From Tessaracoccus palaemonis (GTDB taxonomy: Bacteria > Actinomycetota > Actinomycetes > Propionibacteriales > Propionibacteriaceae), in contig NZ_CP079216.1 in NCBI RefSeq assembly GCF_019316905.1, positions 2,976,001-3,040,000 of the forward strand: DNA of 64,000 nt. The letters run 5' to 3'. Each line of letters starts with the position of its first letter. The stretch's first letter is position 1. A program made the translations under genes and the position numbers. Positions 50,846 through 60,470 of this stretch are shown here, piece after piece. The notes below the pieces were generated by a model. That model saw only the letters and a program-made list of their open reading frames with translations, did no database searches and was not told the DNA's origin.

Positions 50846-53119
50846 CTAGCGGGGGCTCACTCGCCGGCGGATGTCGTTCTTGCGCGCCACGTCGCGACCG
50901 AGCCTGCGGTCGCCGTGGTAGAGGATGCCCCGCCAGTCGACGGCGGCCCCCTCGCGCGGGCCGACCGGCACCGGGGCCTGCTTCTTCCTCCGCTTCGGGA
51001 CGAACAGCCAGTCGACGGCTCCGACGACCACGTCGACGACGGAGTTCCTGACGCCGATGTAGGCGATGATCGCCCACAGGCACAGGGCGGCGTTGAACCC
51101 GGCGAAGATCGCGTTGCCCCAGTTCTGCGCGAAGACGTCCCGCGCCAGGGTGAACACCGAGAAGCCGACGATCAGGTACGGCACGAGGATGTACAGGCCG
51201 GGCGAGGCCGTCCGGTCGCGGACCTTCGGCGTGCGCGCGAAGGGGATCTTCTCGTTCGTCAGCGCCTGCTGCACGGATTTCACCACGCCGGCGAGGTTCA
51301 CGGCGAGCAGGACGAGATTGAAGCCGTAGATTCGGAAGATGTCGCTCGCGCGGTGCCCGGAGTAGCGCAGGTCGCTGGCCTGGCAGATGAAATACGACGC
51401 GGCGGCGAGGATCACCCAGGGGCTGAGCAGCCGGGAGTCGTAGGGGTAGCCGAGCAGGAACACCAGGCCGAGGCTGGCCCAGGCGATCGAGGCCATGTAG
51501 TTGACGCGGAGCATCACCTCGCGGTGCAGGATGCGGTCCCGGCGGAAGCGCCGCTCCCGCAGCTGGCGGGCCAGCTTCGGGAGGATCAGCAGACCACCGT
51601 TGGCCCAGCGGCGACGCTGGACGATCAGCGAGCCGAAGTCGGGCGGCGTCGCCGAGTAGCTGAGCCGCTCCGGGTAGTTCACGAGCGTCCAGCCCTTGGT
51701 GCCGAGGTCGATGCTGGACTCGGTGTCCTCAATGACCGTGCGGTCCTGGATGTAGGTGGCGATGTCGTAGCCGCCGACGCTCTGGTACTCCGCGATATCG
51801 AGCAGCGCCTGCTTGCGGATCACGGCGTTGGCCCCCACCCAGAACGTCGCCCCGTAGTAGGTCATGCCCTGGTGGAGGATGTGCTGGATGTCGGTGGTGG
51901 CGCCCGCGATCCGCTCGATGCGGCTGGGCGCGCCGCGGTACGACGAGTAGGGCGTCTGCGTGACGGCGACGCGCTCGTTGCCGGGTTCCTCCAACAGCGC
52001 GACGAGCCGCACGCAGTAGTCGCGCAACAGCATCGAGTCGGCGTCGAGCGTCAGCAGGTACTCGGTGTCGGGGACGCTCAGGTCGGGGTCCTGGCCGTGC
52101 TCGCACGGGATGAGGGCGACCCCGTCGCCGGTGGGCTGGAACAACCAGTCGTGACCCATCAGCGCGATGTAGGAGTTCAGGTTCATGGCCTTGTTGGCCT
52201 CGTGCGACAGCGAGACGTACTGCTTGCGCTCGAACGAGGTGATCTCGGCGGTGAAGATCCACACCAGCCGGTTCTGGAGCTGGATCAGGCGCTCGGCGTC
52301 CGGGGACTCGCCGGCGTTGATGGCGCCGTCGAGCGCGATCGTCGTCAGCCGCAGGTCGCCGGCCAGCCCGATCAGGACCCGGTCCGCGTAGAAGGCATCG
52401 GTGTGGTCGACCAGCGGGTGCGCGGCCGCGCGGGCCTCCAGCCAGTCCGCGGCGAAGTGGTAGGCCTCGGAGACGGCGGCTGCGTGGGCCGGGGTGGCGC
52501 GCCCGGCGTCGGAGAGATCGTCGCGGAGCCGGTCGAGGGTCTCGGCGACACGTCTGCGCGGCTCCTCCAGCGCCTCCATCACGACGGCGGGCAGCTCGCG
52601 GGCGCGGCGCAGCAGCTCGGCGTTCTCGTCATTGTCGGGGGTGGGCGGGTCGTCGATCAGCAGCACCACGCGCTTGGTGGGGAACTCCTGCAGCGCCGCC
52701 GACCAGACGGTCTTGGCGACGACGTCCGGCTCCTCCCGGTACGACGGGATGAGGACGGTGATGCCCTTGTCGTAGTCCTCGAAGTGGCGGTCGAGCGCTC
52801 CGCGGGGGACCCGGACGTGGTCGCGGAAGCGGTAGAGCGCGCCCTGTCGGGCCAGGAGGTACATCAGGGCGGAGAACGTCAGGGCGGTGACGACGACGAG
52901 GTAGGAGGCGGACTCGAGGATGAACCTCAGCGTGTTGGCCCTGCCCTCGACGAACTCGCGCACCACTGTGGTGACGGAGTACATGAGCCAGGCGAAGATC
53001 GTGACGATGATCGCAATGCGGTTCAGCAGGATCTTCCGGCTCGACGGGCGGTCGTGCATGATCGCCATCGGCGCGGTGAAGCGCTCAGCTCCCCACTGCC
53101 GACGCGGCGTGCGGCCCAT
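50846..53119 (-). CDS. processive GT2 glycosyltransferase (chitin/cellulose synthase-like)
   Basis: The 757-residue product has N-terminal helices, a GT2 domain with VLIPSYREEPDVVAKTV and LTLDADSMLL, and QRRRWANGG near residue 500, the motif of processive synthases. Helices follow at ~520-700. It probably extrudes a beta-linked polysaccharide. The start at 53119 follows AAAGGAAG; ATG 53155 would lie before it. No PilZ domain was seen. The GH18 gene follows 16 bases later. Confidence 0.83.
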   Translation of the reverse strand: MGRTPRRQWGAERFTAPMAIMHDRPSSRKILLNRIAIIVTIFAWLMYSVTTVVREFVEGRANTLRFILESASYLVVVTALTFSALMYLLARQGALYRFRDHVRVPRGALDRHFEDYDKGITVLIPSYREEPDVVAKTVWSAALQEFPTKRVVLLIDDPPTPDNDENAELLRRARELPAVVMEALEEPRRRVAETLDRLRDDLSDAGRATPAHAAAVSEAYHFAADWLEARAAAHPLVDHTDAFYADRVLIGLAGDLRLTTIALDGAINAGESPDAERLIQLQNRLVWIFTAEITSFERKQYVSLSHEANKAMNLNSYIALMGHDWLFQPTGDGVALIPCEHGQDPDLSVPDTEYLLTLDADSMLLRDYCVRLVALLEEPGNERVAVTQTPYSSYRGAPSRIERIAGATTDIQHILHQGMTYYGATFWVGANAVIRKQALLDIAEYQSVGGYDIATYIQDRTVIEDTESSIDLGTKGWTLVNYPERLSYSATPPDFGSLIVQRRRWANGGLLILPKLARQLRERRFRRDRILHREVMLRVNYMASIAWASLGLVFLLGYPYDSRLLSPWVILAAASYFICQASDLRYSGHRASDIFRIYGFNLVLLAVNLAGVVKSVQQALTNEKIPFARTPKVRDRTASPGLYILVPYLIVGFSVFTLARDVFAQNWGNAIFAGFNAALCLWAIIAYIGVRNSVVDVVVGAVDWLFVPKRRKKQAPVPVGPREGAAVDWRGILYHGDRRLGRDVARKNDIRRRVSPR

Positions 53120-53303
53120 GTGTTCTTCCTTTGCCCGCTCAGTTGGCTGTCTCACGCCCCCCGGCGAGTTCCGCCCATGCTAACCCAGCGCAGCGGAACC
53201 GGTGCAACTCACTCAGGACCGACCAATTGTCACCTGACCACCCGCGGCAGCGGTTGCGGGAGACACTCGAGAACGGCACCACCCGAGACCGTCTCGGCGC
53301 GGA

Positions 53304-55562
53304 TCAGCCGATCAGCTCGACGTCGTCGTCCGGGTTCGCAGGCTTGGTGCCGTAGTTCTGCAGGCGCAGCGAGTTCTGCACGACCAGCACGCTGGACAGG
53401 GCCATGGCGCCGGCCGCGATCAACGGGTTGAGCAGACCCGCGGCCGCGATCGGCACGGCCGCCATGTTGTATGCGAAGGCCCAGATCAGGTTGACCTTGA
53501 TGGTCTTCAGCGTGCGGCGCGAGAGCCCGACGGCGTCCGCGATGACGGAGAGGTCGTCGCGGACGAGGATGATGTCGGCGGCCTTCAGCGCGATGTCGGT
53601 GCCGTTGACCACGCCCAGACCGAGGTCGGCGGTGGCGAGCGCGATGGCGTCGTTGATGCCGTCGCCCACCATCGCGACGCACTCGCCGCGTTCCTGCAGC
53701 CTCCGGATCTCCTCAGCCTTCTGCGCGGGCAGCACCTCCGCGTGGACGTCGTCGACCCCGAGCTCGGCGGCGATCCGCCGGCCGGCGGCCTTCGAGTCTC
53801 CGGTGAGGACGACGGTGCGGAGCCCCTGGGCCTTGAGCGCGGAGATGGCCTGCCTGGCGTCGGGCTTGAGGGTGTCGGCCAGCGCGATCACGCCGACGGG
53901 TGCACCGTCGACGGCGACGATGGAGACCGAGTCGCCTCGGTCGGTGGCGCGGTCGACGGCCTCTCGGAGCTCGGCCGGGAGCGACACCCCCTCGGCCGCG
54001 AAGTAGGCGCGGTTGGCGATCACGACGTCGCGACCGTCGACGACCGCGCTGGCGCCGAGGCCGGGCAGCGCCCGGTAGTCGGTGGCGGCAGGGACGTCGA
54101 CCCCGCGCGCCTCGGCCTCGGCCTCGATCGCGCGGGCGATCGAGTGCTCCGAACCCTTCTCGACGGCGGCGGCGAGGGCGAGCGACGAGCCGGCGCCGGC
54201 CACCTCCGCGACGGTCATCCTTCCCGTCGTCAGGGTGCCGGTCTTGTCGAGGACGACGGTGGTGATGGCGCCGGAGGCCTCCAGCGCGTCGTGGCCCTTG
54301 ATGAGCACCCCGAGCGTGGCGCCGCGGCCGATGCCGACCATCAGCGCGGTGGGGGTCGCGAGGCCGAGCGAGCAGGGGCAGGCGATGATCAGCACGGCAA
54401 TGCCGATGCCGTAGGCCTGCTGCAGCGGCGCGCCGGCGAGCGCCCAGCCGACGGTCGTGAGGACCGCGATGCCGATGATGGTCGGCACGAACCAGCCGAT
54501 GATGCGGTCGACGAGGCGCTGCACCTGCGACTTGCGGGCCTGTGCGTCCTCGGTGAGCGCGGCCATCTGGGCGAGCTGCGTGTGGGCGCCGACGGCGGTG
54601 GCGCGGACCTCGAGGCGGGCGTCGGTGGGGACGGTGCCGCCCGTGACCTGGTCGCCGACGCGCACGGAGGCAGGGACCGGCTCGCCCGTGAGCATCGACT
54701 GATCGACGGCCGCGGCGCCGGCGGTGACGACCCCGTCGGTGGCGATCGTCTCGCCGGGGAGCACGACGAAGGTGTCGCCCTCCTGGAGCTGGGCGACGGG
54801 CACGACCGTCTCGACCCCGTCGCGGACGAGCCGCACCGACGTCGCGGCCAGGGCATGCAGCGCGCCGAGCACGTCGCCGGCCTTCCGCCGGGAACGGGTC
54901 TCGAAGTAGCGGCCGGCCAGCTGGAACGTCGTCATGCCGGCCGCGACGTCGAGGTAGACGGAGTTCGCGCCCTCCGGAGTGGCGCCGAAACCGAGCCAGA
55001 ACCCCTTGTCGGAGGCCTCTCCGAGGCCGAACAGCAGAGTCGCGACAGCCCAGCCGAAGGAGGCGATGATGCCCAGGCTGACCAGCGTGTCCATGCTGAC
55101 GGCGCCGTGCCGGAGGTTGCGGAACGTCGCCTTGTGGAACGGCCAGGCGCACCAGGTGACGATCGGCAGCGCGAGCACGAGGCAGACGAGCTCCCACCCG
55201 GGGAACCTCAGGTGCGGGGCCAGCGCCAGCACGATGGTGATGTCCATCAGCGGAACGGCGAGCGCGGCGGCGACGATCAGGCGGCGGCGCAGCGCCGAGA
55301 TGTGCGCCTCGGTGGCACGCCGGGACCACATGTCGTCGTCGGCGACCCGCTCGTGCGCCCCGTAGCCGGCCTTCTCGACCGCGGCGATCGCGGTGGCGGC
55401 GTCGTCGATCCCGACGACGGTCGCGCGGTTGGTGGCGTAGTTGACGGTGGCGGTGACGCCGTCGATCTTGCGGAGCTTCTTCTCGATCCGGTTCGCGCAC
55501 GCCGCGCAGGTCATGCCGGAGATCTCGAGCTCGATGAGCGACTCCTCGTGCGTGGCGGTCAC
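53304..55562 (-). CDS. copA: copper-translocating P-type ATPase
   Basis: The 752-residue protein begins with GTG overlapping the CopD-CtaG stop. It has an HMA domain with C19/C22 in GMTCAAC, CPC motif C395-P-C397, phosphorylation site D439 in DKTGT, and GDGIND near 640. The usual SEHP loop reads SEHS at 471-474, replacing a nearly invariant Pro. Eight membrane helices are expected. It exports Cu(I). Pairing with CopD-CtaG supports a copper role. Confidence 0.88.
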   Translation of the reverse strand: MTATHEESLIELEISGMTCAACANRIEKKLRKIDGVTATVNYATNRATVVGIDDAATAIAAVEKAGYGAHERVADDDMWSRRATEAHISALRRRLIVAAALAVPLMDITIVLALAPHLRFPGWELVCLVLALPIVTWCAWPFHKATFRNLRHGAVSMDTLVSLGIIASFGWAVATLLFGLGEASDKGFWLGFGATPEGANSVYLDVAAGMTTFQLAGRYFETRSRRKAGDVLGALHALAATSVRLVRDGVETVVPVAQLQEGDTFVVLPGETIATDGVVTAGAAAVDQSMLTGEPVPASVRVGDQVTGGTVPTDARLEVRATAVGAHTQLAQMAALTEDAQARKSQVQRLVDRIIGWFVPTIIGIAVLTTVGWALAGAPLQQAYGIGIAVLIIACPCSLGLATPTALMVGIGRGATLGVLIKGHDALEASGAITTVVLDKTGTLTTGRMTVAEVAGAGSSLALAAAVEKGSEHSIARAIEAEAEARGVDVPAATDYRALPGLGASAVVDGRDVVIANRAYFAAEGVSLPAELREAVDRATDRGDSVSIVAVDGAPVGVIALADTLKPDARQAISALKAQGLRTVVLTGDSKAAGRRIAAELGVDDVHAEVLPAQKAEEIRRLQERGECVAMVGDGINDAIALATADLGLGVVNGTDIALKAADIILVRDDLSVIADAVGLSRRTLKTIKVNLIWAFAYNMAAVPIAAAGLLNPLIAAGAMALSSVLVVQNSLRLQNYGTKPANPDDDVELIG

Positions 55563-57535
55563 TGCTTGGCCTCCTGGTCGCGGGCGGCGAGCCGCTCGAG
55601 CATGCGGTTGTAGTCCTCGTACTCGGTGTCGAGGCCCGAATCGTAGTGACGGTCCTTGCGGGCGGCCTCGCGTCGGTCCTGCTTCGCCCACTGGAAGCCG
55701 AGCGCGATGACGACGATGAGCGACGGCAGCTCGCCGCCGACCCATGCGACGCCGCCGCCCAGTTCCTGGGCCGCGGCGAGGTCGGCCCACGGCAGGGTGA
55801 GCCATTCGTAGTAGCTCTTGGCGATGATCGATCCGGTGTTCATCAGGATGACGCCGAAGAATGCGTGGAACGGCATGGCAGCCATGGCGAGGCCGAGCTT
55901 GCCGATGTGCGGCAGCGGCTTGGGGCCGCGGTCGACGCCGATGATGAGCGAGTAGTAGAGGTAACCCACGACGAGGAAGTGCAGGTTCATCAGCTGGTGG
56001 CCCCAGTGGAAGCGCATCAGGAAGTCGAACAGCCCGGTGAAGTACAGGCCGTAGTAGGACGAGATGAACAGCGTGAACGCGACGATCGGGTTGTACAGGA
56101 ACTTGGTCAGGCCCCAGCGCATCAGCCAGCTGACCCAGTGGTGCAGCGAGTGGACGGGCGCGTCGGAGCGCGACGCTCGCAGCGTCAGCGTCACCACGCC
56201 GCCCATCGACAGCAGCACGGGCACCAGCATCGACAGCGTCATGTGCATGACCATGTGGATGCCGAAGTGCGGGCCGGAGTACTTGCCGATCCCGGAGCTG
56301 GTGGCGACGACCACGACGACCCAGCCGAGCACCCACGCGACGGTGCGGCCGACGGGCCACTTGACGCCCCGTTGGTTGGCGCTGCGCACCCCGACGAGGT
56401 AGAGCGTGACGCCGACGGTGGCGATGGCGAAGAACAGCAGGTTGAGGCGCCAGTGGGTGGTGACCACGGCCCAGGTCGGGGCGGCGGTGACGTCGAAGCC
56501 GAGGAAGACCTCCTGCACGGAGGTCGGGACGAAGTACTGCGGCGGGGGTTCGCGGGTCATCGCGACGCTGAGCGCGATCCAGGACCCCACGGCGAGCAGT
56601 GCGAGCGCCAGCGCGGACGGCGCGGCGGTCGGCAGGGTGTCGCGGCGCCGGGCGACCGCGAGCCAGACCACGGCGGCGATCAGCACCGCCAGCACGACCC
56701 AGCGGGCGACGATCAGCTGGCCGGTGGCGGAGGCGAGGAGCCCGGTACCCGCCAGCTTGAACCAGGTGACGACACCGTCGGCGATCACGACGACGGGGAT
56801 CGCGACGGCCGCGCAACCGACGAACCGGCGCCACGTCGCAGGCCCGGGGAGCTCGCCGCAGGCGGCCATGATGGCGAACACGCCCAGCACGCCGAGCAGG
56901 GGGTAGGCCGCGACGGCCTGGATGACCGCGGCGTCACCGCCGAGGTCGTGTGACGGCCCGACCAGCACCTGGCCGGTGACGAGCGGGGCGAGGATCGCGA
57001 TGGCCGAGGCCCACAGCGAAATGAGCAGCGTCGGCCAGCGGCGGGCAAGCGTCAGCGCGACGGCCACCAGCGCCGCCGCCCCGAACCGCAGGATGGTCAT
57101 GCCAGAGTTACTGGCCGCGCCGAAGACGTAGTCGAGGGCGCCGGCCTGGCCGAGGGCCGAGAGCGGCACGCCGGTGGTGTCGAGCGCGTTGAAGATGATC
57201 AGCAGACCGGCGGCCAGCGACCAGATCGGCGCTGCGACCCGCGCGATCGCCAGGTCGAGGCCCGGCTTCAGCTGGAACGCCTCCTTGGAGGTTGCGTCGC
57301 GCAGGAACAGCACGAGCACCAGCGCGCCGACAGTGATGACCCCGGCGAGCTCCGCGATCACCTGCAGGATCGTCGTCGTCACCGCGACCGCGTCGCCGGG
57401 GAAGACGCGCACGATGGCCTCGTAGGGCGCGGCGCCGGCGGCAAGCACGAACGCGACGGGCAGGGCGAAGGCCACCACGACGGCGAGCAGGCCAGCGAGG
57501 CTCAGGCGACGGGGAGGTCGGGGCCGGGATTCCAT
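55559..57535 (-). CDS. CopD / CtaG fusion, copper uptake and oxidase assembly
   Basis: The 658-residue membrane protein has a CopD-like middle (RFVGCAAVAIPVVVIADGVV area) and a C-terminal caa3-CtaG domain (GPHFGIHMVMHMTLSMLVPV, HHWVSWLMRWGLTKFLYNP, HFLVVGYLYYSLI) with several His and Met residues for copper. Such fusions are typical in Actinomycetota. It is co-transcribed with copA via a GTGA overlap. It likely delivers copper to cytochrome oxidase. Confidence 0.82.
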   Translation of the reverse strand: MESRPRPPRRLSLAGLLAVVVAFALPVAFVLAAGAAPYEAIVRVFPGDAVAVTTTILQVIAELAGVITVGALVLVLFLRDATSKEAFQLKPGLDLAIARVAAPIWSLAAGLLIIFNALDTTGVPLSALGQAGALDYVFGAASNSGMTILRFGAAALVAVALTLARRWPTLLISLWASAIAILAPLVTGQVLVGPSHDLGGDAAVIQAVAAYPLLGVLGVFAIMAACGELPGPATWRRFVGCAAVAIPVVVIADGVVTWFKLAGTGLLASATGQLIVARWVVLAVLIAAVVWLAVARRRDTLPTAAPSALALALLAVGSWIALSVAMTREPPPQYFVPTSVQEVFLGFDVTAAPTWAVVTTHWRLNLLFFAIATVGVTLYLVGVRSANQRGVKWPVGRTVAWVLGWVVVVVATSSGIGKYSGPHFGIHMVMHMTLSMLVPVLLSMGGVVTLTLRASRSDAPVHSLHHWVSWLMRWGLTKFLYNPIVAFTLFISSYYGLYFTGLFDFLMRFHWGHQLMNLHFLVVGYLYYSLIIGVDRGPKPLPHIGKLGLAMAAMPFHAFFGVILMNTGSIIAKSYYEWLTLPWADLAAAQELGGGVAWVGGELPSLIVVIALGFQWAKQDRREAARKDRHYDSGLDTEYEDYNRMLERLAARDQEAKQ

Positions 57536-57671
57536 GGCGATGCTCCTATCAACGGGCTAACTCTATGCGGCTTCGCCGCTGAGCGCCCTGCCGGCGGGGA
57601 AGCTCACCGGAGCGCGTAACCGCCCGCTCCTACCTCCAGGCGGTGCGGAGTGATGTCCGGGGCCGATGCGC

Positions 57672-58286
57672 TCAGGCCAGGGGGAGCTGGTGGGCGGGGT
57701 GGAGCGCGTAGTCGGCCATGTAGTCGAACACGCCGCGCAGCCGCACCCGCGCCTCATCGCCGTAGTAGCCCCGCTGGGCCGCTGGGAAGTCGGGCCACTC
57801 ACCGTCGAACGTGAAGGCCCAGGTGAACGTGTCGTGCGGCTCGTCGGCGACGGCGAACAGGCACTCGAAGCCGTACTTCTCGCGCACGGGGACGATGTCG
57901 CGCCACACATCCAGGAAACCCGGCCAGCCGCCCGTGATCCAGTATCGCCGCATGACGACGGTGCCGGACCAGGTGAGGTCGTCGCGCAGAACTTCGGCGC
58001 GGACCTGACGGACGGCGACGTTGCGGAAGACGTGCGGCGCGGCGAGCCCATCCAGCTCCGCCCGCTCCGGATCGGCTGCGACGGCGGCCGCGCCGGCCGA
58101 CGGGTCGGGGTGCGAGTAGAGCCAGCTCAGCTTCGGCTCCGCGTCGGTCTCCAGGTACGCCTGGTGGACGGAGTACCCGTGTCGGCGCAGCAGCGCGACC
58201 TCGCGGGGCCACAGCTCCAGCCACGCGTCGAGATGCCGCCGCGGCTTGATCGCGAACCGGTGCAGGAACAGCTGGTCATCGGGCAT
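57672..58286 (-). CDS. NIPSNAP-like tandem ferredoxin-fold protein (204 aa)
   Basis: The protein contains two similar halves: LHRFAIKPRRHLDAWLELWP near 8-27, and VMRRYWITGGWPGFLDVWRD in the second half. Each is followed by aromatic-rich strands (LSWLYSHPD, TFTWAFTFD). This suggests a duplicated dimeric alpha/beta barrel like NIPSNAP. No catalytic residues are clear. It lies alone downstream of a repeat region. Function is unknown. Confidence 0.55.
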   Translation of the reverse strand: MPDDQLFLHRFAIKPRRHLDAWLELWPREVALLRRHGYSVHQAYLETDAEPKLSWLYSHPDPSAGAAAVAADPERAELDGLAAPHVFRNVAVRQVRAEVLRDDLTWSGTVVMRRYWITGGWPGFLDVWRDIVPVREKYGFECLFAVADEPHDTFTWAFTFDGEWPDFPAAQRGYYGDEARVRLRGVFDYMADYALHPAHQLPLA

Positions 58287-58309
58287 GCCTCACCTTAACC
58301 GCAGGTCAG

Positions 58310-58500
58310 GCACCGTTTCGTCGTTGCTGGCGCGCCTCCTCAGGGCCCTTCGACAAGCATGTGCTGAGCCCGTCGAAGTGCTCAGGGAACCGGAATCGCT
58401 GAGGACACCATCGATCGCTTAGGACACCATCGATCGCTGAGGACACCATCGGATCGCTGAGCCTGTCGAAGCGCCCTGAGCGCAGCGAAGGGGAACACCG
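58310..58500. repeat. palindromic TTCGAC repeat and short tandem repeats
   Basis: GCCCTTCGACAAGC and GAGCCCGTCGAAGTGCTCAGG form an imperfect palindrome of the dispersed actinobacterial TTCGACnAGCTCAGG type. A ~19-bp unit, GAGGACACCATCGATCGCT, is then repeated about three times before TGAGCCTGTCGAAGCGCC closes the structure. No gene is seen in this part of the 315-bp gap. Confidence 0.65.
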
Positions 58501-58503
58501 AGC

Positions 58504-58580
58504 CCGCGCACAACTGTGGCCAGGTCCCCAGCACGCGCGATATACCCGCGTGCTGCGGCTATGGCCACAGTTGTGCGCGG
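58504..58580. repeat. 77-nt hairpin with perfect 19-bp outer stem
   Basis: CCGCGCACAACTGTGGCCA (58504-58522) pairs perfectly with 58562-58580. An inner 9-bp stem CAGCACGCG (58529-58537) pairs with 58547-58555 across a small symmetric internal loop. It lies just downstream of the GH43 gene and could terminate that operon or be a copy of a mobile palindromic element. Confidence 0.8.
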
Positions 58581-58601
58581 ACCCGTCGGCTCAGCGGACC
58601 T

Positions 58602-60470
58602 TCACCGGACGACGACGTCGACGTACACCTCGCGGTTGCCGGGCGCGACCTCCTCGTCGGCGGTCATGTCCAGCACCGGCAGGCCGTCGGAGGCCCAGTG
58701 GACCCGGCGGACGAAGGTGTCGCGGCCGGTCAGCCCCTTGTGGTGCGTGCGGGCGTGGAAGACGTAGATGCGGTTGCCGTCCTCGTCGAGCGACCACATC
58801 CCGTGCCCGGTCCCCAGCTGCCACTCACCGTTGAAGATGCTCGACTTCTGGATGGGGTAGTTCAGCCGCGTCCAGGCGTCGGGGCTTGTCAGATCGATTC
58901 CCCGGCCCGACGGAGCGGTGACGAGCCCCGTCGTGTACGAGTCCCCGACAGCGGACCCGGAGTAGAGCATGAACAGGGTGCCGTCCTTCTCGAGCACGTT
59001 CGGCCCCTCGGCGATGACGTTGTCCCACGAGTACTCCGGCGCGATGATGCGGACGGGGTCGGAGGTGAGGCGGGTCGGGTCGGCGGGATCCATGGTCGCG
59101 ATGAACACCGACCCGAGCATCTGCCACGAGTAGTAGTGCGTGCCGGAGTCCTCGAAGTGCGTCATGTCGAGGGAGATGGCCTCGAGGTCGTTGAGGATCG
59201 ACCCGTCGGCGCGCAGCACGGGAACGGCCTTCGTCCAGTTGCCCGGCTCGCGCGGATCGAGGTCGTTGCCCGCGCCGTCCTTGCGCAGCTGGATGATGCT
59301 CGCGCGGCCGGTCCACATGTCCGGCTTCCCGTCGGCGCCGTCGTAGCAGGGCATGAAGAGGACAGACAGGTTGCCGTCGATCGTGTGGATCTCCGGCGCC
59401 CAGAAGCAGCCCGTCAGGACGTTACCGGCCGCGTCCGTGTCCCCCGCGACGAGCAGGTCGATCTCCTTGCACCGGCCGGCCTCGATCGCGTCGTCGGACA
59501 GGTCCTCGATCCGCTCGGCCACGCGGATGGGCATGTGCGGCCCGACCGACGGGTCGATGCAGTTCATCATGTAGTCCTCGGTGGCGATCATGATGAAGAT
59601 TCGACGACCATCGAAGCTGAACGGGACGATCGACGGGTCGGCCCGCTCGTCTGCGAACGGCGTCGGGTACAGCGGCTGCCGGATGAGACCGCGAACGCGC
59701 CGGGAGCCAGCGGTCGACGTGTCGACCTCGTCCCATTCGACGGCGCGGGTCGCGGTGGAGCCGTCGGAGTACGCCAGCCCAACGCGGGGCGGAAGCTGCG
59801 GCGCCGCGCCGACCGCGACCTCGACCGGCCCCAGCGGCGCGACGGCGGTGTTGACGATCCGGCCGAAGCGGACCCGCAGTGCCGCGGCGATCTCGTCCGA
59901 CACCTCGACGACGTTGCCGGAGCCGAAGTCGGCGACGTCCGCCGCGACGGCGACCGGCTCGGGCCGGCCGTCGCGCACCTCGCCGCGCGTCGCGCCGTCG
60001 GAGAGGTCGTCGAACCGGACCTGCCGGTCGACGCCGTCGTCCGAGGTCCAGCCGACGAGGTAGCCGCCTCCGTCGACACGCACGTCGGCGCCGTGGACGC
60101 CGTCGTCGACGCCCAGGTCCACCAGGCCGACCTCCTCGAAGGTCAGGAAGTCGACGGTGCGGGCGAACAGGACGCCGGAACGCTCCGTACCGTCCGGCCC
60201 GCCGCCGCGGGCGGTGCGCGTCGCGACGATCCCGAAACCACCGTCGACAAGGGGAAAGACCCGCGGGTCGCGGAGGCTGCGGATGACGTCGTCGCGGGTG
60301 CCGAACGGGCCGGGGGTCGCGGAGACGCGGGCGAAGAAGATGCCGTAGTTGCCGTTCAGCGGCTCCCAGGCGCCGTCCTCCTCGAGCGCGAGGTGGAGGC
60401 TCAGCGCGATGTCCTCGTTGTTGGCCTCGGCGACGGTGGTGGGCTGGCGGTCATAGGCGAGGAGCTTCAT
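58602..60470 (-). CDS. GH43-family glycoside hydrolase (arabinofuranosidase/xylosidase-like)
   Basis: The 622-residue protein has GH43 signatures in its C-terminal half: ERADPSIVPF (Asp near 275), FWAPEIHTI near 356 and EGPNVLEKD (Glu near 488). An Ig-like domain (~200-262) and an N-terminal region that may be a second propeller-like part precede it. No signal peptide is visible, so it may act on imported oligosaccharides. The ATG overlaps the ArsR stop, placing it in an MFS-ArsR-GH43 operon. Confidence 0.78.
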   Translation of the reverse strand: MKLLAYDRQPTTVAEANNEDIALSLHLALEEDGAWEPLNGNYGIFFARVSATPGPFGTRDDVIRSLRDPRVFPLVDGGFGIVATRTARGGGPDGTERSGVLFARTVDFLTFEEVGLVDLGVDDGVHGADVRVDGGGYLVGWTSDDGVDRQVRFDDLSDGATRGEVRDGRPEPVAVAADVADFGSGNVVEVSDEIAAALRVRFGRIVNTAVAPLGPVEVAVGAAPQLPPRVGLAYSDGSTATRAVEWDEVDTSTAGSRRVRGLIRQPLYPTPFADERADPSIVPFSFDGRRIFIMIATEDYMMNCIDPSVGPHMPIRVAERIEDLSDDAIEAGRCKEIDLLVAGDTDAAGNVLTGCFWAPEIHTIDGNLSVLFMPCYDGADGKPDMWTGRASIIQLRKDGAGNDLDPREPGNWTKAVPVLRADGSILNDLEAISLDMTHFEDSGTHYYSWQMLGSVFIATMDPADPTRLTSDPVRIIAPEYSWDNVIAEGPNVLEKDGTLFMLYSGSAVGDSYTTGLVTAPSGRGIDLTSPDAWTRLNYPIQKSSIFNGEWQLGTGHGMWSLDEDGNRIYVFHARTHHKGLTGRDTFVRRVHWASDGLPVLDMTADEEVAPGNREVYVDVVVR

